Below, piece by piece: positions 39,680 to 48,177 of a stretch of DNA of 64,000 bases. Source of the DNA: Neobacillus kokaensis (GTDB taxonomy: Bacteria > Bacillota > Bacilli > Bacillales > Cytobacillaceae); contig NZ_BNDS01000007.1 in assembly GCF_014656545.1 (NCBI RefSeq), positions 1-64,000 on the forward strand, in the 5' to 3' direction. The notes beneath the pieces were generated by a model, which was not told the origin of the DNA, did not search any database, and worked only from the letters and a program-made list of their open reading frames with translations. How positions within the stretch are numbered: the stretch's first letter is position 1; each line of letters starts with the position of its first letter. The translations under genes were made by a program, and so were the position numbers.

Positions 39680-39894
39680 TGTCATTTCCCTCAATTCCAA
39701 ATAATTTTTTCAATTTGTTTAAAGCTGCAATGCAATATTGTTTACTATTTTAACATAATTCAGATTATGTAAGGTGATTGATTATAATTCAATTTGGCCA
39801 GTTTACCATTGATTATTTTTAATGTGTATCTTAAGATAATTAAACAGGTTGAAAATTCAGATAAGTGAAGTGCAGTAATGGGGGTTACATAGAG

Positions 39895-40533
39895 TTGAAA
39901 CTGTTTCAATATATGTTATTTTTTATGGGGTTAATCTTTTTTGGCTTGGGCAACGCCATCGCTGTGAAAGTGAAATATGTTGGCCTTCACCCATGGGAAG
40001 TGCTTAATGTTGCTCTTTACCAACATTTTGGATTAACGATTGGCACTTGGAGTGTGGTTTGTGGTCTTATCCTTATTCTTATTTCTTTAATTGTTGACCG
40101 ACGTTATATTAATATCGGAACCATTATAAACGCAATACTGATTGGACCGATCATGGATTTTTTCCTTTGGCTGGATATTTTACCAAAAGCGACAAATTCC
40201 TGGATTGATTATTTCATTCTGCTTTCTGCAATCGTCATAACAGGAATCGGCGGAGGCATGTATGTAGCTGCGGGTATTGGGGCGGGACCGCGGGATGGTT
40301 TTATGCTGTCTATTTCCGATAAAACAAAGCTATCAGTCAGCCAAGCTCGCATCATTGTTGAAAGCATGGTGTTAATTATTGGGTTTTTATTAGGTGGTCC
40401 AGTATTTATTGCTACTTTTATCTATACATTTATTCAAAGCCCTGTCTTCCAACGTTCCTTAAATTTTTTTAGAATACTGGTGGAAACCGCAAAAAAAAAG
40501 AAGGATAAAACGCCACAAGGTATTATTATGTAA
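39895..40533 (+). CDS. YczE-family integral membrane protein
   Basis: 212 aa with five to six helices. LKLFQYMLFFMGLIFFGLGNAIAVK, GLHPWEVLNVALYQHFGLTIGTW, and GGGMYVAAGIGAGPRDGFMLSIS are the YczE/YyaS/YitT-type conserved glycine-rich loops. TTG start after GGGGGTTACATAGAG. In B. subtilis YczE affects surfactin production, but that link should not be assumed here. Confidence 0.8.
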   Translation: MKLFQYMLFFMGLIFFGLGNAIAVKVKYVGLHPWEVLNVALYQHFGLTIGTWSVVCGLILILISLIVDRRYINIGTIINAILIGPIMDFFLWLDILPKATNSWIDYFILLSAIVITGIGGGMYVAAGIGAGPRDGFMLSISDKTKLSVSQARIIVESMVLIIGFLLGGPVFIATFIYTFIQSPVFQRSLNFFRILVETAKKKKDKTPQGIIM

Positions 40534-40539
40534 ACTGTC

Positions 40540-40574
40540 ATAAAGTCCTCGCTTACGTGAGGACTTTATTTATT
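40540..40574. terminator. Bidirectional terminator
   Basis: ATAAAGTCCTC-GCTTACGT-GAGGACTTTAT between convergent genes. Confidence 0.8.
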
Positions 40575-40581
40575 TGCAGTC

Positions 40582-41358
40582 TTAATCGTTGGACCATACC
40601 TCTTCTAAAGTATCACGAAATAACTCATCCAATAAAGGTGTAATGTCATCTTTTGAAACGATGATATTTTTTGTGTACTCTTCTAGCCGAATTATTTCAT
40701 TTTCTAAAAAATCATTAATGATGGCGATCCTGGGCTCAAGCGTTAACTCTTCTCCTTTTATTTTGCGCTCCAATAATATAAGAATTTCTTTCTTAAGCTC
40801 CCCCTCTTCAAGCAGTTCGCTGACAAGCATCTTAAACTCAAGGGGCGGATTAGAGTGATATTGTTCAATCCACATGCAAGCCAATATTGGACGAATAACA
40901 TAAAAGTATTTCTTGATTTTTACCTGCTCACCCTGCAGATAATCACGATAATTCCCCTTCGCCATATTTAAGTAGTGGTATAAAGCTGATTGGGGTTGAA
41001 ACACCTTATTCTGGATTGCTCGCATTTTGTCCACTAAGGAATATGCCTGATGGTAAACAATTCCGGAATGCAGCCATTCCATAAGAGGAGGATTTGATTT
41101 TTTAAACAGCCGCAGTGCTTTTCGCAGCTCCCAGCCATTAATGTCGAGCAGGTCATTAATCGGAAGTTCAATTACATCCCTTTTTTGTTCGATGGATAAA
41201 TACCACTCTTTTTTATGAACGTAAATAAATCTAACATCATAATCACTATCCTCCGAGGGAAATCCCCATGCCCTGCTTCCTGATTCAACAGCATAACAGA
41301 TTTTCACCCCGTATTGTTCTTCCAATTGTTTTATTTCTTTTATAATTCTTTCCCTCAA
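40582..41358 (-). CDS. Nucleotidyltransferase (YcgL/RlaP type)
   Basis: 258 aa. ESGSRAWGFPSEDSDYDVRFIYV supplies the GSxxxG and DxD motif of pol-beta nucleotidyltransferases; the C-terminal all-helical part (PQSALYHYLNMAKGNYRDYL) matches PF10127. Predicted to add a nucleotide to an unknown target. Monocistronic. Confidence 0.8.
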   Translation of the reverse strand: MRERIIKEIKQLEEQYGVKICYAVESGSRAWGFPSEDSDYDVRFIYVHKKEWYLSIEQKRDVIELPINDLLDINGWELRKALRLFKKSNPPLMEWLHSGIVYHQAYSLVDKMRAIQNKVFQPQSALYHYLNMAKGNYRDYLQGEQVKIKKYFYVIRPILACMWIEQYHSNPPLEFKMLVSELLEEGELKKEILILLERKIKGEELTLEPRIAIINDFLENEIIRLEEYTKNIIVSKDDITPLLDELFRDTLEEVWSND

Positions 41359-41451
41359 CTGAATCTCACTCCTTCTTTCCTTATGTAAGCAAACCTAAGC
41401 ACAGGCTCCTCCTTAGTTTTCCCCATAATTATTGAAAAAGGAAGGCAAAGC

Positions 41452-41481
41452 GGCCCCATCCTAATGGACAGGGCCGCTAAT
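41452..41481 (-). terminator. Possible terminator of the IDEAL protein gene
   Basis: AGCGGCCC ... GGGCCGCT stem with only a short TTT tail. Confidence 0.45.
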
Positions 41482-41508
41482 TTAAGCAAGGTCAAAAAGT
41501 AACCGATC

Positions 41509-41703
41509 TTAAGAAATTTTCTTTAATTCCTCTGTTAATTGAAGGAATAAATCTTTATTGCCCTCTGTTAGTGTCAGGTCGATTTCCTTCAGGAGTTTCT
41601 CCCTCTTAAACTGCACAAGGGCATGATTTAAAATCATCTCAGCAAACTCAGAATCTGTGTACTCATGTGACTGTTGTGGTGAACGAAGTAACTTCTTTTC
41701 CAT
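41509..41703 (-). CDS. IDEAL-domain small protein
   Basis: 64 aa. The C-terminal segment LLKEIDLTLTEGNKDLFLQLTEEL fits the IDEAL domain found in Bacillus proteins such as ComK-region and YpiB-type proteins. Ribosome site AAGGAG precedes the ATG. Thought to mediate protein contacts; partner unknown. Confidence 0.75.
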   Translation of the reverse strand: MEKKLLRSPQQSHEYTDSEFAEMILNHALVQFKREKLLKEIDLTLTEGNKDLFLQLTEELKKIS

Positions 41704-41910
41704 TGGAAATCAACTCCTTGAGCTTTTTTATATTATACTAATAGTTTTCTAAAAATTCAAACATTTTGTTTTGATTTTTCAAAAAAATTTTTGGTAATTT
41801 CTTTTACTTGTATCTACAGTATTTTTTTCCCTTGATTTTGCTGGTGTAAACTTTAAAGTTTTGGGAATATTAATTTCATCTATTATTGAGGACTAGGAGT
41901 GAAGGGATTA

Positions 41911-42759
41911 ATGGACCAAGAGGTATTATCCGGTTATAAACGGATAAATAACACAAATGTTTATTATGAATTTTATCCTAATCAAGTATCTGATAAAACG
42001 ATCGTCTTATTGCATGGCTTTCTTTCATCGACGTTTACTTATCGACATTTAATTTCTTTACTAAGAAAACAATATCAGGTTCTATCGCTTGATCTTCCTC
42101 CATTCGGCAAAAGTTCTAAAACTAACAGTTATGTCTATTCTTATAAAAACATAGCTGAAACCGTTATTAAAGTAACAGAGTCATTTGAACTTCAAAAAAT
42201 GATTTTTATCGGACATTCGATGGGTGGGCAAATCGTCTTAAATATCCTGCACATGAGGGAGGAGCTTGCAGACAAAGCGATCCTGTTATGCAGTTCAGCC
42301 TACCTAAAACGGGCCAAGATTCCACTCATATTAACAAGTTATTTGCCATATTTTCATCGATTCGTAAAGTTTTGGTTCGCACGAAATGGCGTTAAAAAGA
42401 ATTTGCAAGAGGCTCTATTTAATCACTCAATTATTAATGAGGAAATGATCAATGGCTATATGGAGCCATTTTTGCAGGATGAAATATTTGTCGCTTTAAC
42501 AAGAATGATTCGAGACCGAGAAGGAGACCTACCGAGAAAAATTTTAAAGCAAATTAAAACACCTTGTTTATTAATTTGGGGAGAACATGATAAATCAATC
42601 CCGCTAAAGTTTGGGGAAAAACTTAAGCAGGATTTATCCAATTCCGAACTGATTGTCCTTAGAGAAACTGGACATGCAATTCCAGAGGAAAGACCATCAG
42701 AAATATTTGAGTATATTAAAGGCTTTCTAGAAACAAACCCGGCAGCAGCAGATCATTAA
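41911..42759 (+). CDS. Alpha/beta hydrolase
   Basis: 282 aa. Oxyanion region VLLHGFLSSTFTYRHLI, nucleophile elbow GHSMGGQIV (Ser), acid GEHDKSIP (Asp), and base GHAIPEERP (His). Soluble; no signal peptide. ATG chosen over a GTG four codons earlier on spacing to AGGAG. Substrate unknown; convergent with desR. Confidence 0.85.
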   Translation: MDQEVLSGYKRINNTNVYYEFYPNQVSDKTIVLLHGFLSSTFTYRHLISLLRKQYQVLSLDLPPFGKSSKTNSYVYSYKNIAETVIKVTESFELQKMIFIGHSMGGQIVLNILHMREELADKAILLCSSAYLKRAKIPLILTSYLPYFHRFVKFWFARNGVKKNLQEALFNHSIINEEMINGYMEPFLQDEIFVALTRMIRDREGDLPRKILKQIKTPCLLIWGEHDKSIPLKFGEKLKQDLSNSELIVLRETGHAIPEERPSEIFEYIKGFLETNPAAADH

Positions 42760-42800
42760 AAGAAGTGTTATGGCGGTGTTTGACATCGTTACTCCACTCC

Positions 42801-43400
42801 TTACTTGAACCAGCCTTTTTCTTTAAACTGTGTAATCGCTTCGATGCGGTTTTTTACCTCAAGTTTATCCAGAATGACAGAAATGTAATTCCGGACTGTT
42901 CCAGTCTTAATACTAAGCTCTTCAGCAATTTCCTTTGTATTCTTTCCATTAGCAATCAGTTCAAGTACTTCTTTTTCCCGATCTGTCAATGGGTTTTCTT
43001 CTCCGTAAACATCATCCATCAGCTCGGGTGCATATATGCGTCGGCCAGTCATGACACTTCGTATGGACCTCGCAAGTTCATCGCTTGGACTGTCTTTTAA
43101 TAAATATCCACTGACTCCCGCCTTTAAGGCACGCTGAAAATAACCTGAGCGGGCGAAGGTTGTTAAAATAATTAGTTTGCAGCCTAGCCCTCTCAGCTCT
43201 TCAGCTGCTTCCAACCCAGTTTTTCCTGGCATTTCAATATCCATGATGCAAATGTCAGGATTAAGCTTTTTTACAAGCTCAACAGCCTCCTCACCATTTG
43301 AAGCGAGCCCGATAACTTCCATATCATCCTCCAAATTTAGCAGCGTTCCAAAGGCGCCGAGCAGCATTTGCTGATCTTCAGCTATTACAATCCTAATCAT
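42801..43400 (-). CDS. desR: Response regulator DesR
   Basis: 199 aa NarL/FixJ-type regulator. Receiver with AEDQ (acidic pocket), phosphoacceptor Asp in CIMDIEMPGKTG, Lys in YLLKDSP; C-terminal LuxR-type helix-turn-helix NPLTDREKEVLELIANGKNTKEIAEEL...VRNYISVILDKL. Activates the fatty-acid desaturase gene des when phosphorylated by DesK at low temperature in B. subtilis. Directly downstream of desK. Confidence 0.9.
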   Translation of the reverse strand: MIRIVIAEDQQMLLGAFGTLLNLEDDMEVIGLASNGEEAVELVKKLNPDICIMDIEMPGKTGLEAAEELRGLGCKLIILTTFARSGYFQRALKAGVSGYLLKDSPSDELARSIRSVMTGRRIYAPELMDDVYGEENPLTDREKEVLELIANGKNTKEIAEELSIKTGTVRNYISVILDKLEVKNRIEAITQFKEKGWFK

Positions 43401-43403
43401 TTG

Positions 43404-44555
43404 TTATACCTCCCTCTCACCCGGTTTCACATCATTTGGTACCTTAATAAATAATGTTGTACCTTCTTTCGTATGAAGCTCTAGACTGCCATTAATGAAC
43501 TCAAGCCTCTCCCTCATCCCTTTCAATCCGTTCCCTTCTTCCATTTCTCCATCATTACTGCTAAATCTCCCGTCATCCATTACCTTCATCACTAGTTCCT
43601 TCCAGGATTGTTCGAAGGTAATAACACAATTCCTAGCACCGCTGTGTTTCACAACATTGTTTACTGCTTCCTTTAAACACATGCTCAAAATATTTTCAGT
43701 TAATAATGAAATATTTTTGGGGGAAAATTCACTTTCCACCGTTACATTGATTTCCGCAGCTTTCAGTATTTGCTTTATACGATGAATCTCATCCTTTAAG
43801 CGAATCCCCCGCATAGATGAAACCATTTTTCTAACTTCACTCAATGCCGTTCGGGCAGTTTGCTGGACATCCTTTAATTCACTTCGTGCCTGGTCAGGAT
43901 CTTTGGCAATCAGCTTCCTAGCTAAATCCGTCTTCAACCCAATGAGAGAAAGCTTCTGTCCAAGTGTGTCATGAAGGTCCCTGGCAATTCGCTGCCGTTC
44001 CTCTAATTTAACAAGCTCTGAAATCCTTTTGTTTGCATCCTCCAGCTTTTCTTCAAGCTGGCCCCGCTCCTTGCGGTTATAGATGCTAAAAGGAAGAAGT
44101 ATGACACTAATCCAAATAATAATTATAAAGGGCAATTGCTGTAAAAATAATTTTTCATGCATAACGATCCCATAGTTGATGGAAGCAGATGTACTAAGCA
44201 AGTGAATAAAATACAAAGTAAAGAAGGCAACCCGGTCCTTTATGTTGCCAAGAAAGTAAGCAAGAAAAAAAGCAAAATAAACGTAACTAAATAGGCTGGT
44301 AGCAGTAATAGAAATCGCAATTAATAATAATGTCCATACATAAACAGGCCAGCCTTTTGAAACAAATGCCACGCGGTATAGGATAAAAAAGGTTAATGTA
44401 AGCAAAATCCCTAGTACAATTTGCATAGTAGATGAAGCTTGGAAAATAAAGTAAAATGGTAAGATACAAAGAATCGTCCAAATATATGGAGCGATCCCGT
44501 TGCTTTTTTGAAATGTAATATACTTTTTTATTTTAGGTGCCACTTCTTTTTTCAC
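43404..44555 (-). CDS. desK: Thermosensor histidine kinase DesK
   Basis: 383 aa. Five membrane helices in the first 150 residues form the membrane-thickness sensor; then a coiled coil and HisKA_3 motif ERQRIARDLHDTLGQKLSLIGLK (phosphorylated His) and HATPase with KEAVNNVVKHSGA and NGLKGMRERLEFINGSL. GTG start after AAGGGG; an ATG five codons upstream has no ribosome site. Only 3 bp before desR. Confidence 0.9.
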   Translation of the reverse strand: MKKEVAPKIKKYITFQKSNGIAPYIWTILCILPFYFIFQASSTMQIVLGILLTLTFFILYRVAFVSKGWPVYVWTLLLIAISITATSLFSYVYFAFFLAYFLGNIKDRVAFFTLYFIHLLSTSASINYGIVMHEKLFLQQLPFIIIIWISVILLPFSIYNRKERGQLEEKLEDANKRISELVKLEERQRIARDLHDTLGQKLSLIGLKTDLARKLIAKDPDQARSELKDVQQTARTALSEVRKMVSSMRGIRLKDEIHRIKQILKAAEINVTVESEFSPKNISLLTENILSMCLKEAVNNVVKHSGARNCVITFEQSWKELVMKVMDDGRFSSNDGEMEEGNGLKGMRERLEFINGSLELHTKEGTTLFIKVPNDVKPGEREV

Positions 44556-44595
44556 ATTAATCCCCTTCATCTAGCTATCCTTAAATGAAATCGCA

Positions 44596-45612
44596 TTATC
44601 CTCTAATACTATTTATTTTAACGGAAAATCCAGCTTCTTTAAACCTGACAAACTTTTTTTGCTGCTCATCCCATAGGTGAAATTTTAATGAATTCAGGCT
44701 TGTTTTTAATGTAATTGTCGGTATATTTTGTAATGGCGGTGTATTTTTATGAGCCTCTTCAAGCTTATAATTCGGCACTCTAGGGCTTAAGTGATGTACA
44801 TGGTGGTAGCCGATATTGCCTGTCAACCATTGAAGCAGCTTTGGAAGTTTATAAAACGAGCTTCCTTCTACCGCAGCTCTCACATATTCCCATTCTTTAT
44901 CTTCTTCAAAATAGGAATCTTCAAATGTATGCTGGATATAAAACAACCAAATACCAGCAGCCCCCGCAAGCCAAAAGATCGGTCCTTGTACTAATAGTAA
45001 TGGCTTCCACCCAATTGTCCAGCATAGTAAACTAATCACGCCCACAATTGCGATGTTAATTAGATAAGTATTAAGACGTTCCTTCAGCCTTGCCTCTTTC
45101 CTGTTGAAGCGGTTTTTAATAAGAAACACATAAATAGGCCCAAGAATAAACATAACAAATGGGTTGCGATACATACGATATTGAAGTTTTTTCCATACAG
45201 AAGCTGTCATGTATTCTTCAACAGTAAGAACCCAAATATCTCCTGTCCCACGTTTATCAAGATTGCTGCTGGTCGCATGGTGAACGGAATGATCGTGCTG
45301 CCACTGACTAAAAGGAAATAATGTCAGAATCCCAGTCAGTGTCCCAAGTATCTTGTTGGCATTCCTATTTTTAAAGAATGAATAATGACAGCAATCATGA
45401 AAAATGATAAATGTTCTGACCAAAAAACCTGCTGCAATAACAGAAAATGCTAATGAGAGGATAAAGGATATAGACAGACTTTGATAGCTCAGAAACCATA
45501 AAACAAAAAAGGGAACGATTGTATTTATTATTTGCCAGACACTGGCCATTGTATTGGATTTTTCATAAGGTGCCATCTGTTTCCGCAAATTTCTTTGTTT
45601 TTCAATCATCAT
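44596..45612 (-). CDS. des: Fatty acid desaturase (delta-5 type)
   Basis: 338 aa multi-pass membrane di-iron desaturase. Three histidine clusters: HDCCHYSFF, HDHSVHHATS, and HHVHHLSP. Introduces a cis double bond in membrane phospholipid acyl chains on cold shock. Upstream of desKR on the same strand, as in the B. subtilis des-desK-desR operon, with probable DesR sites in its promoter. ATG after GGGGGGAATTC. Confidence 0.93.
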   Translation of the reverse strand: MMIEKQRNLRKQMAPYEKSNTMASVWQIINTIVPFFVLWFLSYQSLSISFILSLAFSVIAAGFLVRTFIIFHDCCHYSFFKNRNANKILGTLTGILTLFPFSQWQHDHSVHHATSSNLDKRGTGDIWVLTVEEYMTASVWKKLQYRMYRNPFVMFILGPIYVFLIKNRFNRKEARLKERLNTYLINIAIVGVISLLCWTIGWKPLLLVQGPIFWLAGAAGIWLFYIQHTFEDSYFEEDKEWEYVRAAVEGSSFYKLPKLLQWLTGNIGYHHVHHLSPRVPNYKLEEAHKNTPPLQNIPTITLKTSLNSLKFHLWDEQQKKFVRFKEAGFSVKINSIRG

Positions 45613-45646
45613 GTTTTGAATTCCCCCCCACTTTTTGATATTTCAA

Positions 45647-45713
45647 ATTATAAAGAAATAAAAACATAATTTGCAGACATACATGTCATAGCTTGGATAT
45701 GACGTTTGTCATA
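45647..45713 (-). promoter_or_regulatory. des promoter with two candidate DesR operators
   Basis: Minus-strand TATAAT (45647-45652) with a poor -35 (TGCAAA, 45670-45675), as in activated promoters. Just upstream are two inverted repeats: GACAT-AC-ATGTC (45676-45687) and TATGAC-GTTT-GTCATA (45698-45713). They share a TGAC/GTCA core about 23 bp apart centre to centre, fitting cooperative DesR binding seen in B. subtilis. Assignment is by position. Confidence 0.6.
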
Positions 45714-45732
45714 TATACATTCTAGAAAAATA

Positions 45733-45768
45733 AAAACCAGATAGGTTTTAACACCATTCTGGTTTTTC
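45733..45768 (-). terminator. Terminator of cytochrome c gene
   Basis: AAAACCAGA ... TCTGGTTTTT hairpin. Confidence 0.65.
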
Positions 45769-45774
45769 AATGTT

Positions 45775-46134
45775 TTATTTTTTGGCTGCGAGCCAAGTTG
45801 CAACTGCATCTGCATCTGCATCTGAGAGATTTTGCTTTGGCATTTGTCCTTTACCATTATGAATGATATTTAGGATATCATCCTTCGACAATTCCGAGCC
45901 AATCTTCGTTAAATTTGGACCCACTCCGCCTTTTAAATCACCGCCATGACAGGCAGCACAATTTCCTTGGAATACTTTTTCTCCATCCGCAGATGTAGTT
46001 GCAGGTGCTTGTTCTTCTGTTTTTTTAGTTGTTGTGTCCTTGTCAGTGGTCGTATCTTTATCAGTTCCTCCTCCACAAGCAGTCAGAGAAACTAGAAAAA
46101 CTAAACAAATCGCACCATATACTATTTTCTTCAT
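45775..46134 (-). CDS. cccB: Cytochrome c-551 lipoprotein
   Basis: 119 aa. Lipoprotein signal with lipobox LTACGG (Cys20), a threonine-rich linker [15 protein letters not shown], and a class I c-type domain: heme motif [12 protein letters not shown] and Met ligand in GKGQMPKQN. Membrane-anchored electron carrier to cytochrome oxidase, most like CccB. AGGTGAG ribosome site. Confidence 0.9.
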   Translation of the reverse strand: MKKIVYGAICLVFLVSLTACGGGTDKDTTTDKDTTTKKTEEQAPATTSADGEKVFQGNCAACHGGDLKGGVGPNLTKIGSELSKDDILNIIHNGKGQMPKQNLSDADADAVATWLAAKK

Positions 46135-46291
46135 TCATCTCACCTCCGTTAAAATTTAGATTTTGTTATTTTAAGCTCCAATATACATGGTTCAGGCATC
46201 AAATGTATTAATTAAGAAAAAGAAAGAGGATTTTGATACTAAGTATAGAAGTGGTATATTGTAACAATTATTTATAGGGGAGGATTATATA

Positions 46292-47461
46292 ATGCGGAAT
46301 AAAGAAATGCTGCTCATACCTGGACCGACACCTGTTGTAGATTCTATTTACGATGCCTTGGCTGAGGAAACTCAAAGTCACACAGACCCAAGGTTTGTTT
46401 CCATCTACCGGAATGCAATTGAAAAAACAAGAGAAATGTTAAATACAGATGGTGAGGTATTTGTCATTTCAGGTTCTGGAACATTGGCAATGGAAATGGC
46501 AGTAGTAAATACTGTGAGTGCAGGAGAAAAACTACTCGTCATAAGTCATGGTTACTTTGGGGACCGCTTCATTCAATTAGGAAAAGCTTTTGGGATTGAA
46601 GTGGATGTCCTTCAAGCAGAATGGGGGAAGCGAGTTTCTCCTGAAGAAGTGCAAAAGAAGCTTTCCGCAGAAAAAATTAAAGCGGTTACAATTACACATG
46701 CAGACACCTCTACCGGTGTTGCAGCTGATTTAAACACATTAGTTCCCATCATAAAAAAGCATGGTGCACTGGTTATCCTTGATGGTGTTTGTGCAACTGC
46801 AGCGATGGAAGAAGATATGGGCAAAACCTATGGAAATCCTGAATTTAAAATAGATGTTGTACTAACAGGGTCACAAAAAGCAATCGGCGTACCTCCAGGA
46901 CTGGCAATTGTCGCTTTTAATCAATCGGCGCTTTCAGCAAGGGAAAAAATTGAGCGATTACCTGCTTATTACTGTGATATTTATAATTGGATGCCAATTA
47001 TGAATGACCCTTCGAAATATTTTGCTACACCGCCTGTGAATCTAATTTATGCCTATGATGAGGGTATGAAGCTGGTGCTTGAAGAAGGATTAGAAAAACG
47101 GTACAGGCGTCACGAGGCATATGGGAAAGCTGTTCGCGCTGCCCTTGCGGAATTTGGCATGACCGCATTAGCTGAGGAAAATGTTGCTGCTGCTACACTT
47201 AGTTGTATTCTTTACCCAGAAGGAGTAAATGATGCTGCCTTCCGCGCTGCTCTTGCGAAAAAAGGGCTGATTGTTTCAGGAGCACTTGCTCATTTAGCAG
47301 GAAAAGCATTTCGAATTGGCCACATGGGAAATACAACGGAGCAAATGCTTGAAAAAGCAATCATGTTAATTGGTGAAACTTTAAACGAGCTAGGACATTC
47401 TGTCGATTCCAGTCAAGCAGCAGAACGTTTTATCGAGACCATTTCTCATTGTACAAAATAA
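46292..47461 (+). CDS. Class V aminotransferase, serine/alanine-glyoxylate or PucG-like
   Basis: 389 aa PLP enzyme: LIPGPTPV start, HTDPRFVSIYRN, GSGTLAMEMAVVN, VILDGVCATAAMEEDM and the PLP lysine in LTGSQKAIGVPPG. The family includes B. subtilis PucG, which transaminates ureidoglycine with glyoxylate. No purine-degradation genes surround it, so the substrate pair is open. GGGGAGG ribosome site. Confidence 0.85.
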   Translation: MRNKEMLLIPGPTPVVDSIYDALAEETQSHTDPRFVSIYRNAIEKTREMLNTDGEVFVISGSGTLAMEMAVVNTVSAGEKLLVISHGYFGDRFIQLGKAFGIEVDVLQAEWGKRVSPEEVQKKLSAEKIKAVTITHADTSTGVAADLNTLVPIIKKHGALVILDGVCATAAMEEDMGKTYGNPEFKIDVVLTGSQKAIGVPPGLAIVAFNQSALSAREKIERLPAYYCDIYNWMPIMNDPSKYFATPPVNLIYAYDEGMKLVLEEGLEKRYRRHEAYGKAVRAALAEFGMTALAEENVAAATLSCILYPEGVNDAAFRAALAKKGLIVSGALAHLAGKAFRIGHMGNTTEQMLEKAIMLIGETLNELGHSVDSSQAAERFIETISHCTK

Positions 47462-47493
47462 CTAGGACACGCTTTTGAGCATACAACAATACT

Positions 47494-47528
47494 TAGAATG
47501 AGGAGTTCCATTTACTCCTCATTTCATT
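47494..47528 (+). terminator. Terminator
   Basis: GAATGAGGAGT-TCCATTT-ACTCCTCATTTCATTC after the aminotransferase gene. Confidence 0.6.
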
Positions 47529-47543
47529 CTAGCTAGAAGTTAT

Positions 47544-48053
47544 TCAAATAAAATCAAACCAATACAAATAAAACACTACACATGGAATACTGCATAGCAG
47601 AGCCTTTTTATAAGATATATAATGCAGTCTTAGCATCGGAAACATGACAAGATTAAATATGAACGACCACCAAATGTTCCAGCCGTTTTCGTATTTAATG
47701 ACCCCAAAAAATTTCCCGCCAATCCACTCAACCGTTGTAAAAATCAATATCCATTTCATGATATGGAGAATCCTTCTTTTAGGAGCATCTGGATAATTGG
47801 ATAAATAAATCAAAATTGCTGGAACAGCGATTAAAAAAAGCAGGATAAAATCCGCAATAATTTCTGGAAAAAGACCCTTTCCATCCATTTTCCATAGATG
47901 AAAATTAAAATGGGCAATATATTCATATGAAAGATTTCCAATTGAGAAATATAACAACGTGGGGTAATATTTATCTAAGTTTTTCCAATCCCCCTTTAAA
48001 AATGATGCTGTTAATGACCAAATGGCAACTACTATTTGATAGATTGCTCTCAC
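47544..48053 (-). CDS. CBO0543-family membrane protein
   Basis: 169 aa with four to five helices and conserved aromatic motifs (GNLSYEYIAHFNFHLWK, FTTVEWIGGKFFGVIKY, WWSFIFNLVMFPMLRLHY). Family typical of spore formers, function unknown. GTG start near TTTAGGGG; the frame stays open 26 codons further upstream (to 48131) without a standard start, so the N-terminus is uncertain. Confidence 0.7.
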   Translation of the reverse strand: MRAIYQIVVAIWSLTASFLKGDWKNLDKYYPTLLYFSIGNLSYEYIAHFNFHLWKMDGKGLFPEIIADFILLFLIAVPAILIYLSNYPDAPKRRILHIMKWILIFTTVEWIGGKFFGVIKYENGWNIWWSFIFNLVMFPMLRLHYISYKKALLCSIPCVVFYLYWFDFI

Positions 48054-48130
48054 CCCTAAAGCTATACAAGTAACTATATTATTTCCATTTCTCTTCCAAA
48101 GTTTCGCAGGATTAATATTTTAATGAAAAA

Positions 48131-48170
48131 ATGCTTGAAAACAACTCAAATTAGCTGTTTTCAAGCTTTA
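48131..48170 (-). terminator. Terminator of LTA-synthase-like gene
   Basis: GCTTGAAAACA ... TGTTTTCAAGC followed by ATTTTTTC on the minus strand. Confidence 0.8.
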
Positions 48171-48177
48171 AAAATGA

